This document shows, piece after piece, positions 1-9,039 of a stretch of 64,000 nt of DNA. The notes under the pieces were generated by a model. That model was given only the letters and a program-made list of their open reading frames with translations, was not told where the DNA came from and searched no databases. The translations under genes were made by a program, and so were the position numbers. The stretch comes from Bordetella parapertussis (lineage in GTDB: Bacteria > Pseudomonadota > Gammaproteobacteria > Burkholderiales > SG8-41): NCBI GenBank assembly GCA_945906815.1, contig CAMDRT010000022.1:1-64000 (forward strand). Direction: 5' to 3'. Position 1 is the stretch's first letter; the number at the start of each line of letters is the position of its first letter.

Positions 1-112
1 AAACGCATGGCCATCTTGCGTCTGCAGTAGAGAAATTCACTATAAAAACGCCTTCTATCGACTCAGTAATGTTTCAATTTCCTGAAAAACAGCGCGCCGA
101 GCGCTTATTTAT

Positions 113-1363
113 TTGCTTGCCGATGTTGTGTCCGACAGGCTGCTAGGCAAGGGCATAGCGGTGGTGGGAACCACACTGGCAGCCGGTGCCGGCGCGGCAG
201 GTGCGCAAACCCTGGCAGTGCCGGATTCCAACAAATCAATGGGCAAGGCGATGCCGGCGAGCGAGTACGGTTTGCCGTCGAAGTTTGAAAAACACGTGGC
301 GCGCAGGCGCACCGATGTTTTCGTCAACCGGCAGAACTGGTCGGACTGGAGCATGACGCCGCTGCAGCATCAGCCCGGCATCATTACGCCCAACGGCCTG
401 ATTTTCGAGCGTCACCACGCGGGCACGCCCGACATCGATCCCGCCAAACACAAGTTGGCGATACACGGCTTGGTGAAGCAGCCGCTGGTATTCAGCATGG
501 ATGATCTGATGCGTTATCCGTCGGTATCGCGCTTTCATTTCCATGAGTGCTCCGGCAACGGTTTGACCGACTGGCTTAAGCCGGTCTCCAAGACTGTGCA
601 GCAAACACACGGCTTGCTTTCCGGCGTGTTGTGGACAGGGGTTCTCGCGTCGACGTTGCTTGAGGAAGCCGGTATCGATCCCAAGGCCAAGTGGGCGGCG
701 TTTGAGGGCGCGGACGGCTCCGCGCATACGCGCTCGATTCCGATGGAAAAACTGCTCGACGACACCATGATTGTGTATGCCATGAACGGCGAGGCGCTGC
801 GGCCCGAAAATGGTTATCCGTTGCGCGCGGTGATGCCGGGTTGGGAGGGCAACGTCAGTGTCAAGTGGCTGCGGCGTATCAAGCTCGGCGAGCAGCCTTG
901 GCATTTCCGTAGCGAAACGGCGCGTTACACTGATCCGATGCCGGACGGCAAGTGGCGTCAGTTCAGCATGGTGATGGAATGCAAATCGGTGATTACCCGT
1001 CCGTCGGGCGGACAGAATCTGAAAGGGCCGGGTTTTTACGAAGTCAGCGGACTGGCGTGGTCCGGCAACGGCAAGATACGCCATGTCGATGTGTCGTTCG
1101 ATGGCGGCCGCAACTGGCGAGAGGCGCAAATGGAAGAGCCGATCATGGACAAGTGCATGACGCGCTTCAAGATCGGCTGGAACTGGAGCGGAGGTCCCGC
1201 GACGTTGATGAGCCGGGCGGTCGACAGCACCGGCTATGTGCAACCGACGGTGCAGGATTTGCAGAAAACGCGGGCTATCGTCGGATTCGTGCAACATCAC
1301 AACGCGGTTCAGCCGTGGATCGTCAGCGCAAACGGGGAGGTGACCAATGGCATCGGTACATAA
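113..1363 (+). CDS. soxC: SoxC-like sulfite dehydrogenase, molybdopterin subunit
   Basis: Predicted periplasmic sulfite-oxidase-fold molybdoenzyme that oxidises sulfite or a sulfur intermediate. The molybdopterin domain contains the HECSGNG motif, whose Cys146 is the expected Mo ligand, and is followed by a C-terminal dimerisation domain with the FDGGRNW segment. The end of the gene overlaps the cytochrome gene by 17 bases, the usual soxCD arrangement. The start is uncertain: no ATG lies between the upstream in-frame stop (83-85) and the mature protein, so TTG at 113 or GTG at 128 must be used. The N-terminus has DRLLGKG where SoxC normally has a twin-arginine RR motif, so Tat export may be impaired or the 5' end eroded. 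SorA-type sulfite dehydrogenase is the alternative, but the partner cytochrome is SoxD-like. Confidence 0.85.
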   Translation: MLADVVSDRLLGKGIAVVGTTLAAGAGAAGAQTLAVPDSNKSMGKAMPASEYGLPSKFEKHVARRRTDVFVNRQNWSDWSMTPLQHQPGIITPNGLIFERHHAGTPDIDPAKHKLAIHGLVKQPLVFSMDDLMRYPSVSRFHFHECSGNGLTDWLKPVSKTVQQTHGLLSGVLWTGVLASTLLEEAGIDPKAKWAAFEGADGSAHTRSIPMEKLLDDTMIVYAMNGEALRPENGYPLRAVMPGWEGNVSVKWLRRIKLGEQPWHFRSETARYTDPMPDGKWRQFSMVMECKSVITRPSGGQNLKGPGFYEVSGLAWSGNGKIRHVDVSFDGGRNWREAQMEEPIMDKCMTRFKIGWNWSGGPATLMSRAVDSTGYVQPTVQDLQKTRAIVGFVQHHNAVQPWIVSANGEVTNGIGT

Positions 1364-1994
1364 GCTTTTGGCGGCGACTGCCGCGGTGGCATTCGTGGTC
1401 GCGGGTTGCGCCAGCACGGGCGGCGGCATGTCGGTTAAAACCTCGACCGGTATTCCCATGGGAAGTACCGGTCCGCACCCGGTACAGCCTTTGCCGGACA
1501 AGCCGCGTTTCGGTCAGCCGATCAGCGAGGCCAGCCTCGCCGCGTGGAACATCGATATCCGCGCGCCCGACGGCGCCGGATTGCCCACCGGCAGCGGAAG
1601 CGTCGCGCAGGGCGAAAAACTCTATCAGGCCAAGTGCGTTGCCTGCCATGGCGCAGACGGTAAGGGCGGCACGATGTACGGCACAATGGTTGGCGGCATC
1701 GGCTCGTTCAAGGGCAGCCCGCGCATATTGACGCCAGGGAGCATGTATCCCTACGCGCCAATATTGTTTGACTATATACGCCGCGCGATGCCGATGGATG
1801 CGCCGCAGACGTTGAGCACCAGCGAGGTGTACGCGTTATCGGCGTATTTGCTTAATTTGAACGGCTTGCTGCCGGCCAATGCCAGCGTCGATCAGGTCAG
1901 CCTGCCGCTGATCAAGATGCCGAACCGCGATGGCTTCATCACGGATGATCGTCCGGATTCAGGGGCGGTTCGCTGCATGTCGAATTGCAAGTAG
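1347..1994 (+). CDS. soxD: SoxD-like monoheme cytochrome c lipoprotein
   Basis: Likely electron acceptor for the upstream SoxC-like subunit. The 215-residue protein has a lipoprotein signal ending in VVAGC (Cys21), then one heme site, CVACH (Cys97, Cys100, His101), and the SoxD-type segments AAWNIDIR, FDYIRRAMP and EVYALSAYLL. Classical SoxD has a second heme domain, which is missing here. ATG at 1347 follows a GGGGAGGTG ribosome site inside the end of soxC, so translation is probably coupled. A strong hairpin terminator follows directly, making soxCD a closed unit. Confidence 0.85.
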   Translation: MASVHKLLAATAAVAFVVAGCASTGGGMSVKTSTGIPMGSTGPHPVQPLPDKPRFGQPISEASLAAWNIDIRAPDGAGLPTGSGSVAQGEKLYQAKCVACHGADGKGGTMYGTMVGGIGSFKGSPRILTPGSMYPYAPILFDYIRRAMPMDAPQTLSTSEVYALSAYLLNLNGLLPANASVDQVSLPLIKMPNRDGFITDDRPDSGAVRCMSNCK

Positions 1995-2016
1995 GGCGCT
2001 GAGCTATAGTCATCGG

Positions 2017-2047
2017 AAAAAACGGGATCGCAAGATCCCGTTTTTTT
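2017..2047 (+). terminator. Rho-independent terminator after soxCD
   Basis: A perfect 7-bp stem CGGGATC/GATCCCG with a GCAA loop (2023-2040) is preceded by six A and followed by seven T. The A-run and T-run make it usable in both directions. It lies 22 bases after the soxD stop. Confidence 0.9.
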
Positions 2048-2154
2048 GCTTGGCAGGGCGCGGAAATATGTTTCTTTTGGCTTTATCTGGACGTTTCCTA
2101 ACGAAACGACGAAGAAAGCCCGATGCCAAGTGCTGCCTTGTTGATCTCCCGCCT

Positions 2155-2250
2155 GCGGCCTCATCGCTTCGTTCTCCCCAGCCATTCTCCCAGAGGGAGA
2201 AGGGAGTTTTCTTCCCGCTCCCTCCTGGAGAGGGACCGAGGGTGAGGGAA
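2155..2250. repeat. Intergenic purine/pyrimidine-biased repeat element
   Basis: The 383-base gap between soxD and the dioxygenase holds the terminator and then a CTCCC/GAGGG-rich block with internal inverted symmetry (CATTCTCCCAGAGGGAGAAGG and CTCCTGGAGAGGGA). This looks like the small dispersed extragenic repeats common in proteobacteria; a related block occurs at 49930-50010. No coding signal was seen. Confidence 0.5.
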
Positions 2251-2377
2251 GCAGTGAGAACCGAAATCATTGTCACGCATTATGGACAGATCAATAAATA
2301 AGGTGATTGGCACGGATTGTGCATTACGCATTAAGATACGATTTACCCCAGGACTCATACGGGAAAGGGTAACAACT

Positions 2378-3583
2378 ATGGCCAAGAACGCTGCACAGTG
2401 GGAGCAACTGCCGAAATTTCCGACTTCGCATTTTGTCGATAGCCGCATCTATACCGAGCACGGGATGTTCGAGGAAGAACGGCAGAAAATTTTCAACAAG
2501 ACGTGGTACATCGCCTGCCACGAATCGGAAATTCCCAACGCGTTTGACTATCGCTCGTTCCAGCATCCGGGCGGCACGCCGCTGATTATGGTGCGCGGCG
2601 ACGACATGAAAGTGCGCACGTTCTACAACATCTGCCCGCATCGCGGCAATACGCTGCTCTACGATCCGTCGGGAAACGCCAAGCGCATTACCTGCATATT
2701 TCACTCATGGTCGTTCGACACGCAGGGCAACTGCGTGGACATCACCCGCGAGCAGCAGGGCTATCAGAACCGTTTTTGCAAAGCGGATGCCGCGCTGCGC
2801 GAAGTCAAGACCGAGATCGCCTATGGCGGCTTTGTGTGGGTGAATATCGATGACAACAGCGAGTCGCTGGCGAGCTACATCGGCATATCCATGGGAGCGC
2901 TGGAACCCTACATCGGCATGCCGATGGAAGTGTTTCACTACCACCGCGCCATTGTGAACACGAACTTCAAGCTGTGGCACGATACCAACAGCGAGTTTTA
3001 TCACGACTACATGCATTACTTTAACCGCGTAACCGGCATGATGCAGCCGGGCTATTTCGACCGCAAGTGCGTGGGCTACGACAATGGCCATGTGCTGGTG
3101 GGTTCGATGGAAATAAAATACGATGCTTATTCGGGATCCAAGCGCAGCATCGGCTGGCCGGGTCTGGGGCCGGGCGCGTGGATATTGATCGATCTGTTTC
3201 CAGGCTTGACCTATAACCTGCGCACCTCGGTGCTGCGCATGGATACGATGATCCCGCTGGGGCCGAACAAGGTGATGATCGAATACCGCGGGCTGGGACT
3301 CAAGAGCGACACGCCGGAAGAGCGCCAGCAGCGCATCTTCGATCACAACACCATCTGGGGGCCGTTCGGGCGCAACCTGCACGAAGACCTGCTGGGAGTC
3401 CACGGACAGGGGCGCGCGATGCGATCAGGCACCGACAGCCGCTGGGTGCTGCATGGGCGCGAGGAGAACTCCACCATTCATGATGAGGTCGGCATGCGTC
3501 ACTTCTATGCCGAGTGGAGCAAGCGCATGGGTCGCAAGTCGTACGATCCGTACGGCGAGCGCCGCGTGTCGGCGGCGGCCTAA
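2378..3583 (+). CDS. Rieske ring-hydroxylating dioxygenase, alpha subunit
   Basis: Catalytic large subunit of an aromatic-ring dioxygenase, 401 residues. The Rieske [2Fe-2S] motif is C86-P-H88 with C106 and H109 (C-x-H-x17-C-x2-H). The catalytic domain has NSEFYHDYMH, where H209 and H213 plus an acidic residue should bind the mononuclear iron; spacing is H-x3-H rather than the common H-x4-H. ATG 2378 is chosen because GGGAAAGGG precedes it and upstream codons are non-conserved. It heads a four-gene unit (alpha, beta, reductase, ferredoxin) placed between soxCD and a TauT-type importer. The substrate is unknown; an aromatic carboxylate or sulfonate is plausible from context. Confidence 0.9.
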   Translation: MAKNAAQWEQLPKFPTSHFVDSRIYTEHGMFEEERQKIFNKTWYIACHESEIPNAFDYRSFQHPGGTPLIMVRGDDMKVRTFYNICPHRGNTLLYDPSGNAKRITCIFHSWSFDTQGNCVDITREQQGYQNRFCKADAALREVKTEIAYGGFVWVNIDDNSESLASYIGISMGALEPYIGMPMEVFHYHRAIVNTNFKLWHDTNSEFYHDYMHYFNRVTGMMQPGYFDRKCVGYDNGHVLVGSMEIKYDAYSGSKRSIGWPGLGPGAWILIDLFPGLTYNLRTSVLRMDTMIPLGPNKVMIEYRGLGLKSDTPEERQQRIFDHNTIWGPFGRNLHEDLLGVHGQGRAMRSGTDSRWVLHGREENSTIHDEVGMRHFYAEWSKRMGRKSYDPYGERRVSAAA

Positions 3584-3612
3584 CGCGGGCAACCGACAGG
3601 GGATTAACGTCA

Positions 3613-4071
3613 ATGGATCGCGCGGCAATTGAAGAACTGGTGTATCGCTCATGCCTGTTCCTCGACGACAAGAAGTTTACCGAGTATTTATCGTTGTGCG
3701 ATGAAGGCTTTCGCTATTCCATTGCGGCGCATAGCCCGGAAATACGCAAAGACATGATCTGGCTGGATCACGACAAGCCGGGATTGACGACGCTGCTGAC
3801 GCAGTTGCCGCGCCACAACAGCGATCATTCGCCGTTGACGCGCCATGCCACGGTGTACACCATTGATGCCGGTGCTGCGGCGGGCGAGGCCCAGGTCGTC
3901 AGCGCGTTGCAGGTATTCAAAACCGAGCTGGACGGCGGCGTGTCGCAGCTTTTCGCGGTGGGTCGGTACGTGGATACGGTCAAGTTCAATGGCGGCTCGC
4001 CCAAGTTACTCAAGCGCGTGGTTAAGCTCGACACGCGCATGCTCGGCATCGGTTATCACATCCCGTTTTGA
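3613..4071 (+). CDS. Ring-hydroxylating dioxygenase, beta subunit
   Basis: Small structural subunit, 152 residues, of the SnoaL/NTF2-like fold typical of dioxygenase beta subunits. The opening IEELVYRSCLFLDDKKF and the C-terminal RVVKLDTRMLGIGYHIPF are the usual family ends. It starts 29 bases after the alpha stop; ATG 3613 is preferred over an upstream extension that overlaps alpha. It should assemble with alpha into a hexamer. Confidence 0.85.
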   Translation: MDRAAIEELVYRSCLFLDDKKFTEYLSLCDEGFRYSIAAHSPEIRKDMIWLDHDKPGLTTLLTQLPRHNSDHSPLTRHATVYTIDAGAAAGEAQVVSALQVFKTELDGGVSQLFAVGRYVDTVKFNGGSPKLLKRVVKLDTRMLGIGYHIPF

Positions 4072-4087
4072 GCGCTGCGAAACGTCC

Positions 4088-5128
4088 ATGATAGTGCAGG
4101 CCGCCGCCCGTAACCGTGTGCATGTATTCGATGTCGCGAAGCATCAGCGGATCCTGTTTGCCGGTCTGGCACAAGGAATCAACCTACCTTATGAATGCGG
4201 CAGCGGTACCTGCGGTACTTGCAAGGCGCGGCTGGTGTCGGGCGAGATCGACGATCTATGGCCGCCGGCTCCGGGCCGCAAGCACCTTAAACAGCCGAAC
4301 GAGCTGTTGATGTGTCAGTGCGCGGCGCGCGGTGAGGTGAGCCTCGAAATCGCCGGTAACGTATTCATGGCCGACCCCGGCGCGTGCGTGCCGGGCGTAC
4401 GGCAGGGGGTGCTGGGGCATGCGCGCCAACTGACGCATGACGTGATGGCGTTTTCACTGACGCTGGACCAACCCTGTGACTATCAGGCGGGACAGTTCAT
4501 GTTGTGCGAGTTTCCGGATGTGCCCGGCTATCGCGGGTATTCGATGGTGAATTTCGACCGCGCTGCCAAACGGCTGGATTTTGTGGTGAAAATGAAACCC
4601 GGCGGCGGCGGCTCGCAATGGTTGTCCGGCGACGGCATAGATGGCGCAACAGTGTCGTTGTTCGGGCCGTTGGGCGCGGCGACCTATGTGCCTTCGGTGA
4701 GCCGCAACTTGTTGATTATCGCCGGCGGCAGCGGCATCGCGGGGATGATGTCGATACTGGAACGCGCGTGCGAAGAACGTTATTTCGCACACTATTCGGG
4801 CCATGTGTTTTTCGGCGTGCGCACGATGAGCGATGCGTTTTATCTGGATGAGTTGTCGCGCTACCGGGAACGCTTCTCGGAAAAATTGCACGTGACTATC
4901 GCGTTATCCCACGAAGAGGTTCCCGCCGATGCGGCACTGCGTTTTTCGCAGCTCGCATTCGACAAAGGATTGGTACACGAGGTGGCGGCGAAACACATGA
5001 ACGGCAAGTATCAGAATATGCGCGCTTATCTGGCTGGTCCGCCACAGGCCGTGGATGCCGCCATGCGTGTGTTGTTGCTCCAGGCAAAATTGCCGGCGAC
5101 CGAAATAAAGTACGATAAATTCAATTAA
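4088..5128 (+). CDS. Dioxygenase reductase (2Fe-2S ferredoxin plus FAD/NAD domains)
   Basis: NAD(P)H-dependent electron donor for the oxygenase, 346 residues. An N-terminal plant-type [2Fe-2S] domain has C37-x4-C42-x2-C45 and C76; the FAD domain has RGYSMVNF (the RxYS FAD motif) and the NAD domain has IAGGSGIAGM and AGPP. Domain order is as in the BenC/XylZ class. It begins 16 bases after the beta stop. Because a separate Rieske ferredoxin follows, the system has two ferredoxin-type centres between NADH and the oxygenase. Confidence 0.9.
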   Translation: MIVQAAARNRVHVFDVAKHQRILFAGLAQGINLPYECGSGTCGTCKARLVSGEIDDLWPPAPGRKHLKQPNELLMCQCAARGEVSLEIAGNVFMADPGACVPGVRQGVLGHARQLTHDVMAFSLTLDQPCDYQAGQFMLCEFPDVPGYRGYSMVNFDRAAKRLDFVVKMKPGGGGSQWLSGDGIDGATVSLFGPLGAATYVPSVSRNLLIIAGGSGIAGMMSILERACEERYFAHYSGHVFFGVRTMSDAFYLDELSRYRERFSEKLHVTIALSHEEVPADAALRFSQLAFDKGLVHEVAAKHMNGKYQNMRAYLAGPPQAVDAAMRVLLLQAKLPATEIKYDKFN

Positions 5129-5154
5129 AACAAATACTACATAAAGTTGTTCCT

Positions 5155-5460
5155 GTGAATAAAAAATTGATCTGCCGCCGTGTCGACATTCCCTCCGACG
5201 GCATGAAAGAGTGCGAAGTGGAAGGCGGTCAGAAAGTGCTGGTGATTAACGCCGGCGACGAGTATTTCGCTTTTCAGGCTGTATGTCCGCATCAGGAAGT
5301 GCCGTTGTGCGAGGGGCTGTGCGACGGCGAAACACTGACCTGTCATCAGCATTTGTGGCAGTGGAATATCCGCACCGGCGAGCCGATGGGTCTGGCGGAA
5401 CGACCGTTGCAAAAATTTGAAGTGGCGGTTGCGGGTGACGACATCTACCTCGCCGACTGA
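5155..5460 (+). CDS. Rieske ferredoxin of the dioxygenase system (TmoC-like)
   Basis: A 101-residue soluble Rieske protein with C44-P-H46 and C63-x2-H66. The sequence resembles the T4moC/TmoC ferredoxins of toluene monooxygenases in FQAVCPHQEVPL and the DDIYL end. The start is GTG at 5155, since no ATG precedes the conserved region. It closes the dioxygenase unit and probably carries electrons from the reductase to the alpha subunit. Confidence 0.85.
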   Translation: MNKKLICRRVDIPSDGMKECEVEGGQKVLVINAGDEYFAFQAVCPHQEVPLCEGLCDGETLTCHQHLWQWNIRTGEPMGLAERPLQKFEVAVAGDDIYLAD

Positions 5461-5630
5461 GCGGGGAGGGAACAGGCAAGGGTGTCTGCGCGTCGTAGGC
5501 TGGCGCGCGGTACGCCGGTGATGGTGTGGGTGATTGTGTTCGTGATGATGCCGCTGGATACACGCTGGAATGGTTCGCGTTTTGAACGTTGGCCAAGGAT
5601 CGCGGGTGCGGGTGGCGCAGTCCGGTTTTT

Positions 5631-5651
5631 TGTTGTTATAACAACAGGAGG
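5631..5651. promoter_or_regulatory. 16-bp perfect palindrome abutting the importer ribosome site
   Basis: TGTTGTTATAACAACA (5631-5646) is a perfect inverted repeat whose last base is the first base of AGGAGG (5646-5651), the ribosome site of the solute receptor ATG at 5657. It could be an operator half-site pair or an RNA hairpin limiting ribosome access. The remaining gap 5461-5630 shows no gene. Confidence 0.45.
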
Positions 5652-5656
5652 ATGCA

Positions 5657-6784
5657 ATGACGTTTATTAAGCGTTTATTGAAGCAGGCAGCTATGGTATT
5701 CGCGGGCAGCGTTGTCGCCATGGGAACCGCCGTCGCCGAGGACATCGACTACGGCAAGCCCGGCACGCCGGTCAAGCTGGTGATCGGTTATCAACCCTAC
5801 TACACGCAGGCGTGGTCGGGCGTGGTGATGCGCGGCAAGAAGTTTTATGAAAAGTATCTACCGAAAGGTTCGACGGTGGAATTCCAGATCGGCTTGCAAG
5901 GCGCGATCATCGTCAACAACATGCTGGCCGGCAAGCAGCACGTCGGCTACATGGGCGACATGCCGTCGATCGTGTCCACGACCAAGACCGAAGTAGCGGA
6001 TGTCCGCATCGTTGGCAACCTGGGCCTTGGCTTTGACCAGTGCAATATTTTCCTGGTGCGTAACGACGCACCCAAGTTCAACGCGCCCATCGATGCCATC
6101 AAGTGGCTTGACGGCAAGGAGATTGCCGTGCCCAAGGGCAGTTGCACGGATCGCTATGCGCAAGCGGTGTACGACAAGTACAAGATTAAGCCATCCGCAT
6201 ATCTGAATCAGAACATTGAGGTCATCACCAGCAACTTCCGCGCCGGCAAAATCGACGCGGCGGTGATCTGGGAGCCGACCGCCTCGCGTCTGGTGCAGGA
6301 AGGACTCGCGCGCCGCGTGATCAGCGGCGTGACGCCTAAGGAAAACGATGCCGGATTCCTGGCGATGCGCTACGATCTCATCAAGTCGCGCCCGGATGTC
6401 GTCAGGGCGTGGATGAACGCAGAGCTTGATGCGCAATTGTTCCTTGCCGACAACAAGAACGCCAGCGAAGTGATCAAGATCGTGAGAGAGCAGACCACCG
6501 GGTTTACAGAAAAGGTGCTATGGCACTCGCTCTACGGCACGTATAAGCCCGATCAGGACGGCTCGGCAGTGCGCAACACGCTGCACTATACGATCACACC
6601 GCAAACACGCGAACTGTTGGATCGCGCCACCACGTTCCTGCATTCGATCAAGAGCATCAATACGCCGAAGCTGCGGCCGGAGGCGGTGATGCCGGAGTTC
6701 GCGGAAGCGGTGTTGAAAGAGCGCAATCTCAAGGCCCCGATCGGCGCGGTAAACGCGCTTCCGGACAGCGCATTTCGTCCGTGA
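5657..6784 (+). CDS. NitT/TauT-type ABC transporter solute-binding protein
   Basis: Periplasmic receptor, 375 residues, of the SsuA/TauA/NMT1-like fold. The N-terminus has a signal peptide ending near VAMGTAVAED. Family segments include VGYMGDMPSIV, GKEIAVPKGS and AAVIWEPTAS. A strong AGGAGG precedes ATG 5657. Such receptors bind sulfonates, taurine, nitrate, cyanate or aromatic acids; ligand class cannot be fixed from sequence. It leads an importer of two permeases and two ATPases downstream of the dioxygenase, suggesting that it captures the dioxygenase substrate. Confidence 0.85.
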   Translation: MTFIKRLLKQAAMVFAGSVVAMGTAVAEDIDYGKPGTPVKLVIGYQPYYTQAWSGVVMRGKKFYEKYLPKGSTVEFQIGLQGAIIVNNMLAGKQHVGYMGDMPSIVSTTKTEVADVRIVGNLGLGFDQCNIFLVRNDAPKFNAPIDAIKWLDGKEIAVPKGSCTDRYAQAVYDKYKIKPSAYLNQNIEVITSNFRAGKIDAAVIWEPTASRLVQEGLARRVISGVTPKENDAGFLAMRYDLIKSRPDVVRAWMNAELDAQLFLADNKNASEVIKIVREQTTGFTEKVLWHSLYGTYKPDQDGSAVRNTLHYTITPQTRELLDRATTFLHSIKSINTPKLRPEAVMPEFAEAVLKERNLKAPIGAVNALPDSAFRP

Positions 6785-6884
6785 TCTGAAGCCCCGCCGG
6801 CTGGTCGCCCTCGCGTGATCGGCCGGTGATTCCCGCTGAACTTGCCGTCCGGCAGATGCGTGCCGCGGTTACCTTGTAGCCTCC

Positions 6885-8195
6885 ATGATTGAGATTCTCA
6901 AGAAAACCTTGCCGTTCCAGATGGCCTCGGACGACATGTTGCAAAAAATCGCGGCAATCTGGCAGCGCGTCGACTACGCGCCATCCTCGGTAGTTTACAA
7001 CGCGGGGGACAAGGCCGACGACATCTACATTATCGTTTCCGGTAAGGTCGAGCACGCGCTGGAACCTGGCGTCAATGCACGCTCTTCGTTGCAGACGTTG
7101 GTCGCAGGGGATGTGTTCGGCTGGGCGACACTGCTTGAAAGATTTCCGCAGCGGCTGGCCAGGGCGACGGTCGTAGAGCCGAGCGAAATCGTTCGTATCA
7201 ACGGCGACGAACTGCTGCGTGTGCTGGAATCCGATCCCGACGTGGGCGACGTCGTGATGAGCCGCTTCGCCGCCATGATTACGCGCGACTACACCGTGCC
7301 CGACCTGGTCGCGCAGATGCGGGTCATACATCGCAAGCTGCACACAGGCGATATTCAAGGCGTGAATCTGGCGTTGTATCGCATGGCGCAATGGCTCACG
7401 AGTCCGCGGCCCTATCTCATGCTGATAGGGTTCGCGATGCTGCTTGGGTTCTGGTATTTCGCGGTGGAAGTATGGAGATTGCCGCGGTTTCGCGAAATGC
7501 CAGGTATCACGGTGGTGATGAAGGAATGGTTCAGCGCGGATCCCACTTACGGGTTGTCGTTCTACACTGCGGAATACTACAAGCATATCGGCGTCAGCGT
7601 GTGGCGCGTGCTGAAGGCGTTTTTGCTTGCTACCGTGCTGGGCGTGCCATTGGGGTTGTTTCTGGGATGGTCGCGCAAGTTTAAGGAATATGTATTTCCG
7701 GTGTTTGAAATGCTGCGTCCGATCCCGATCCTGGCATGGGTGCCGCTGGCCATCGTAATGTTCATCTCTACGGAATCGGCAGTGATTTTTCTCGCGTTCC
7801 TTGCGTCTTTTTTCGCCACGGCGCTGAACACTATGCTGGGCGTGGAATCCATCGAGGAATCGTATACGCGCGCGGCTTACTGTCTGGGTGCGAAGAAATG
7901 GCAGGTGTTCCTGCACATCATCATTCCTGGGGCGCTACCGTTCATTTTTACCGGGTTGCAGATATCCATGGGGGTATGCTGGTTCTCGCTGGTGGCGGCG
8001 GAGATGGTCTCCGGTCAATACGGGCTGGGTTATGTCATCAACACGTCGTACGTGATGGTGCGCTACCCGACGATCGTGATCGGCATGATTACGCTTGGAT
8101 TCGCCGGTTACGTGACCAGCGCGCTGGTGCGGATACTGGGGGATTACCTGATGCAATGGCGTGTGCGTGAACTGGCGCTCGGAGCCGGACGATGA
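6885..8195 (+). CDS. ABC permease fused to an N-terminal cyclic-nucleotide-binding fold
   Basis: A 436-residue protein, about 170 residues longer than ordinary SsuC/TauC permeases. Residues about 1-140 form a CAP_ED/cNMP-binding beta-roll (FQMASDDMLQKIA, DDIYIIVSGKVEH, GDVFGWATL, ARATV). Membrane segments begin near residue 165, and the BPD_transp_1 domain includes PVFEMLRPIPILAWVPL and the EAA-like loop AAYCLGAKKWQVF. The canonical FGE of cAMP-binding sites is FGW here. The architecture suggests that import activity responds to a small ligand. It overlaps the next ATPase gene by ATGA. A CAP_ED protein with the same FGW variant sits beside TauE/SafE at 13.2 kb. Confidence 0.85.
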   Translation: MIEILKKTLPFQMASDDMLQKIAAIWQRVDYAPSSVVYNAGDKADDIYIIVSGKVEHALEPGVNARSSLQTLVAGDVFGWATLLERFPQRLARATVVEPSEIVRINGDELLRVLESDPDVGDVVMSRFAAMITRDYTVPDLVAQMRVIHRKLHTGDIQGVNLALYRMAQWLTSPRPYLMLIGFAMLLGFWYFAVEVWRLPRFREMPGITVVMKEWFSADPTYGLSFYTAEYYKHIGVSVWRVLKAFLLATVLGVPLGLFLGWSRKFKEYVFPVFEMLRPIPILAWVPLAIVMFISTESAVIFLAFLASFFATALNTMLGVESIEESYTRAAYCLGAKKWQVFLHIIIPGALPFIFTGLQISMGVCWFSLVAAEMVSGQYGLGYVINTSYVMVRYPTIVIGMITLGFAGYVTSALVRILGDYLMQWRVRELALGAGR

Positions 8196-9037
8196 ATGCC
8201 GTAACCACACAAACCGCAACGCGCGGTGCGATCCAGATCGAGGATGTGGTCAAGATATACGACCCGGGCGGCGCCTCGGTGATGGCGGTGGACCATTGTT
8301 CGCTGGACATCGCGGCCGGCGAAATCTGCATGATCGTGGGGCCATCGGGATGCGGCAAGACCACATTGCTGAATGCAATCGCGGGTTTTCACGAAATTAC
8401 TGCCGGTCGCATTCTGCTCGACGGTGAGGTGCTGTGTAGTGCGGAAAAGCCCAAGGCCGAGCCCGGATCGGACCGGATTGTCGTGTTCCAGAACGGCGCG
8501 CTGTTTCCGTGGAAGACCAACCTGGATAACGTGGCGTTCGGTCCGATCATGCAGGGCAAGCTGACGCGCGCGCAGGCGCACGAGAAAGCGCTCGGCATGA
8601 TGGCGGATGCTGGATTGGCCGGCGTCGAACATAATTTTCCCGGCGAAGTGTCGTCCGGCATGCGCCGGCGCGTGGAAATAGTGCGCGCACTGATGAATGA
8701 CCCCAAGGTGCTGTTGCTCGACGAACCGTACCGCGCGCTGGATTCATTGACCAAATCGGTGATGCACGAAGCGCTTCTGGAAATCTACTATCGCAACAAG
8801 GTGACGATATTTTTTATCACGCATGATCTGGAAGAAGCAATTTTTCTCGGTCATAAGGTGGCGATCATGACCACGCGACCGTGCAAGCCAAAGAAAGTGT
8901 TGAATGTCGATATACCGCATCCGCGCGATTACAGCGTGCTCACCTCGAAGCGCTTCCGGGAACTGATGGAAGAGACCAACGTTACCGTGCATGAAGAAGC
9001 GATCAAGGCGTTCGCCGCCGGCGAGAAGGAGGGTTAG
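8192..9037 (+). CDS. NitT/TauT-type ABC transporter ATPase 1
   Basis: A 281-residue nucleotide-binding subunit with Walker A GPSGCGKTT, Walker B VLLLDEP and switch ITHD. The signature is degenerate, VSSGMRRR instead of LSGGQ, so this ATPase may form one catalytically weak site in a heterodimer with ATPase 2, whose LSGGMQRR is closer to consensus. It is translationally coupled to the CAP_ED-permease (ATGA overlap) and followed two bases later by permease 2. Confidence 0.9.
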   Translation: MNAVTTQTATRGAIQIEDVVKIYDPGGASVMAVDHCSLDIAAGEICMIVGPSGCGKTTLLNAIAGFHEITAGRILLDGEVLCSAEKPKAEPGSDRIVVFQNGALFPWKTNLDNVAFGPIMQGKLTRAQAHEKALGMMADAGLAGVEHNFPGEVSSGMRRRVEIVRALMNDPKVLLLDEPYRALDSLTKSVMHEALLEIYYRNKVTIFFITHDLEEAIFLGHKVAIMTTRPCKPKKVLNVDIPHPRDYSVLTSKRFRELMEETNVTVHEEAIKAFAAGEKEG

Positions 9038-9039
9038 CC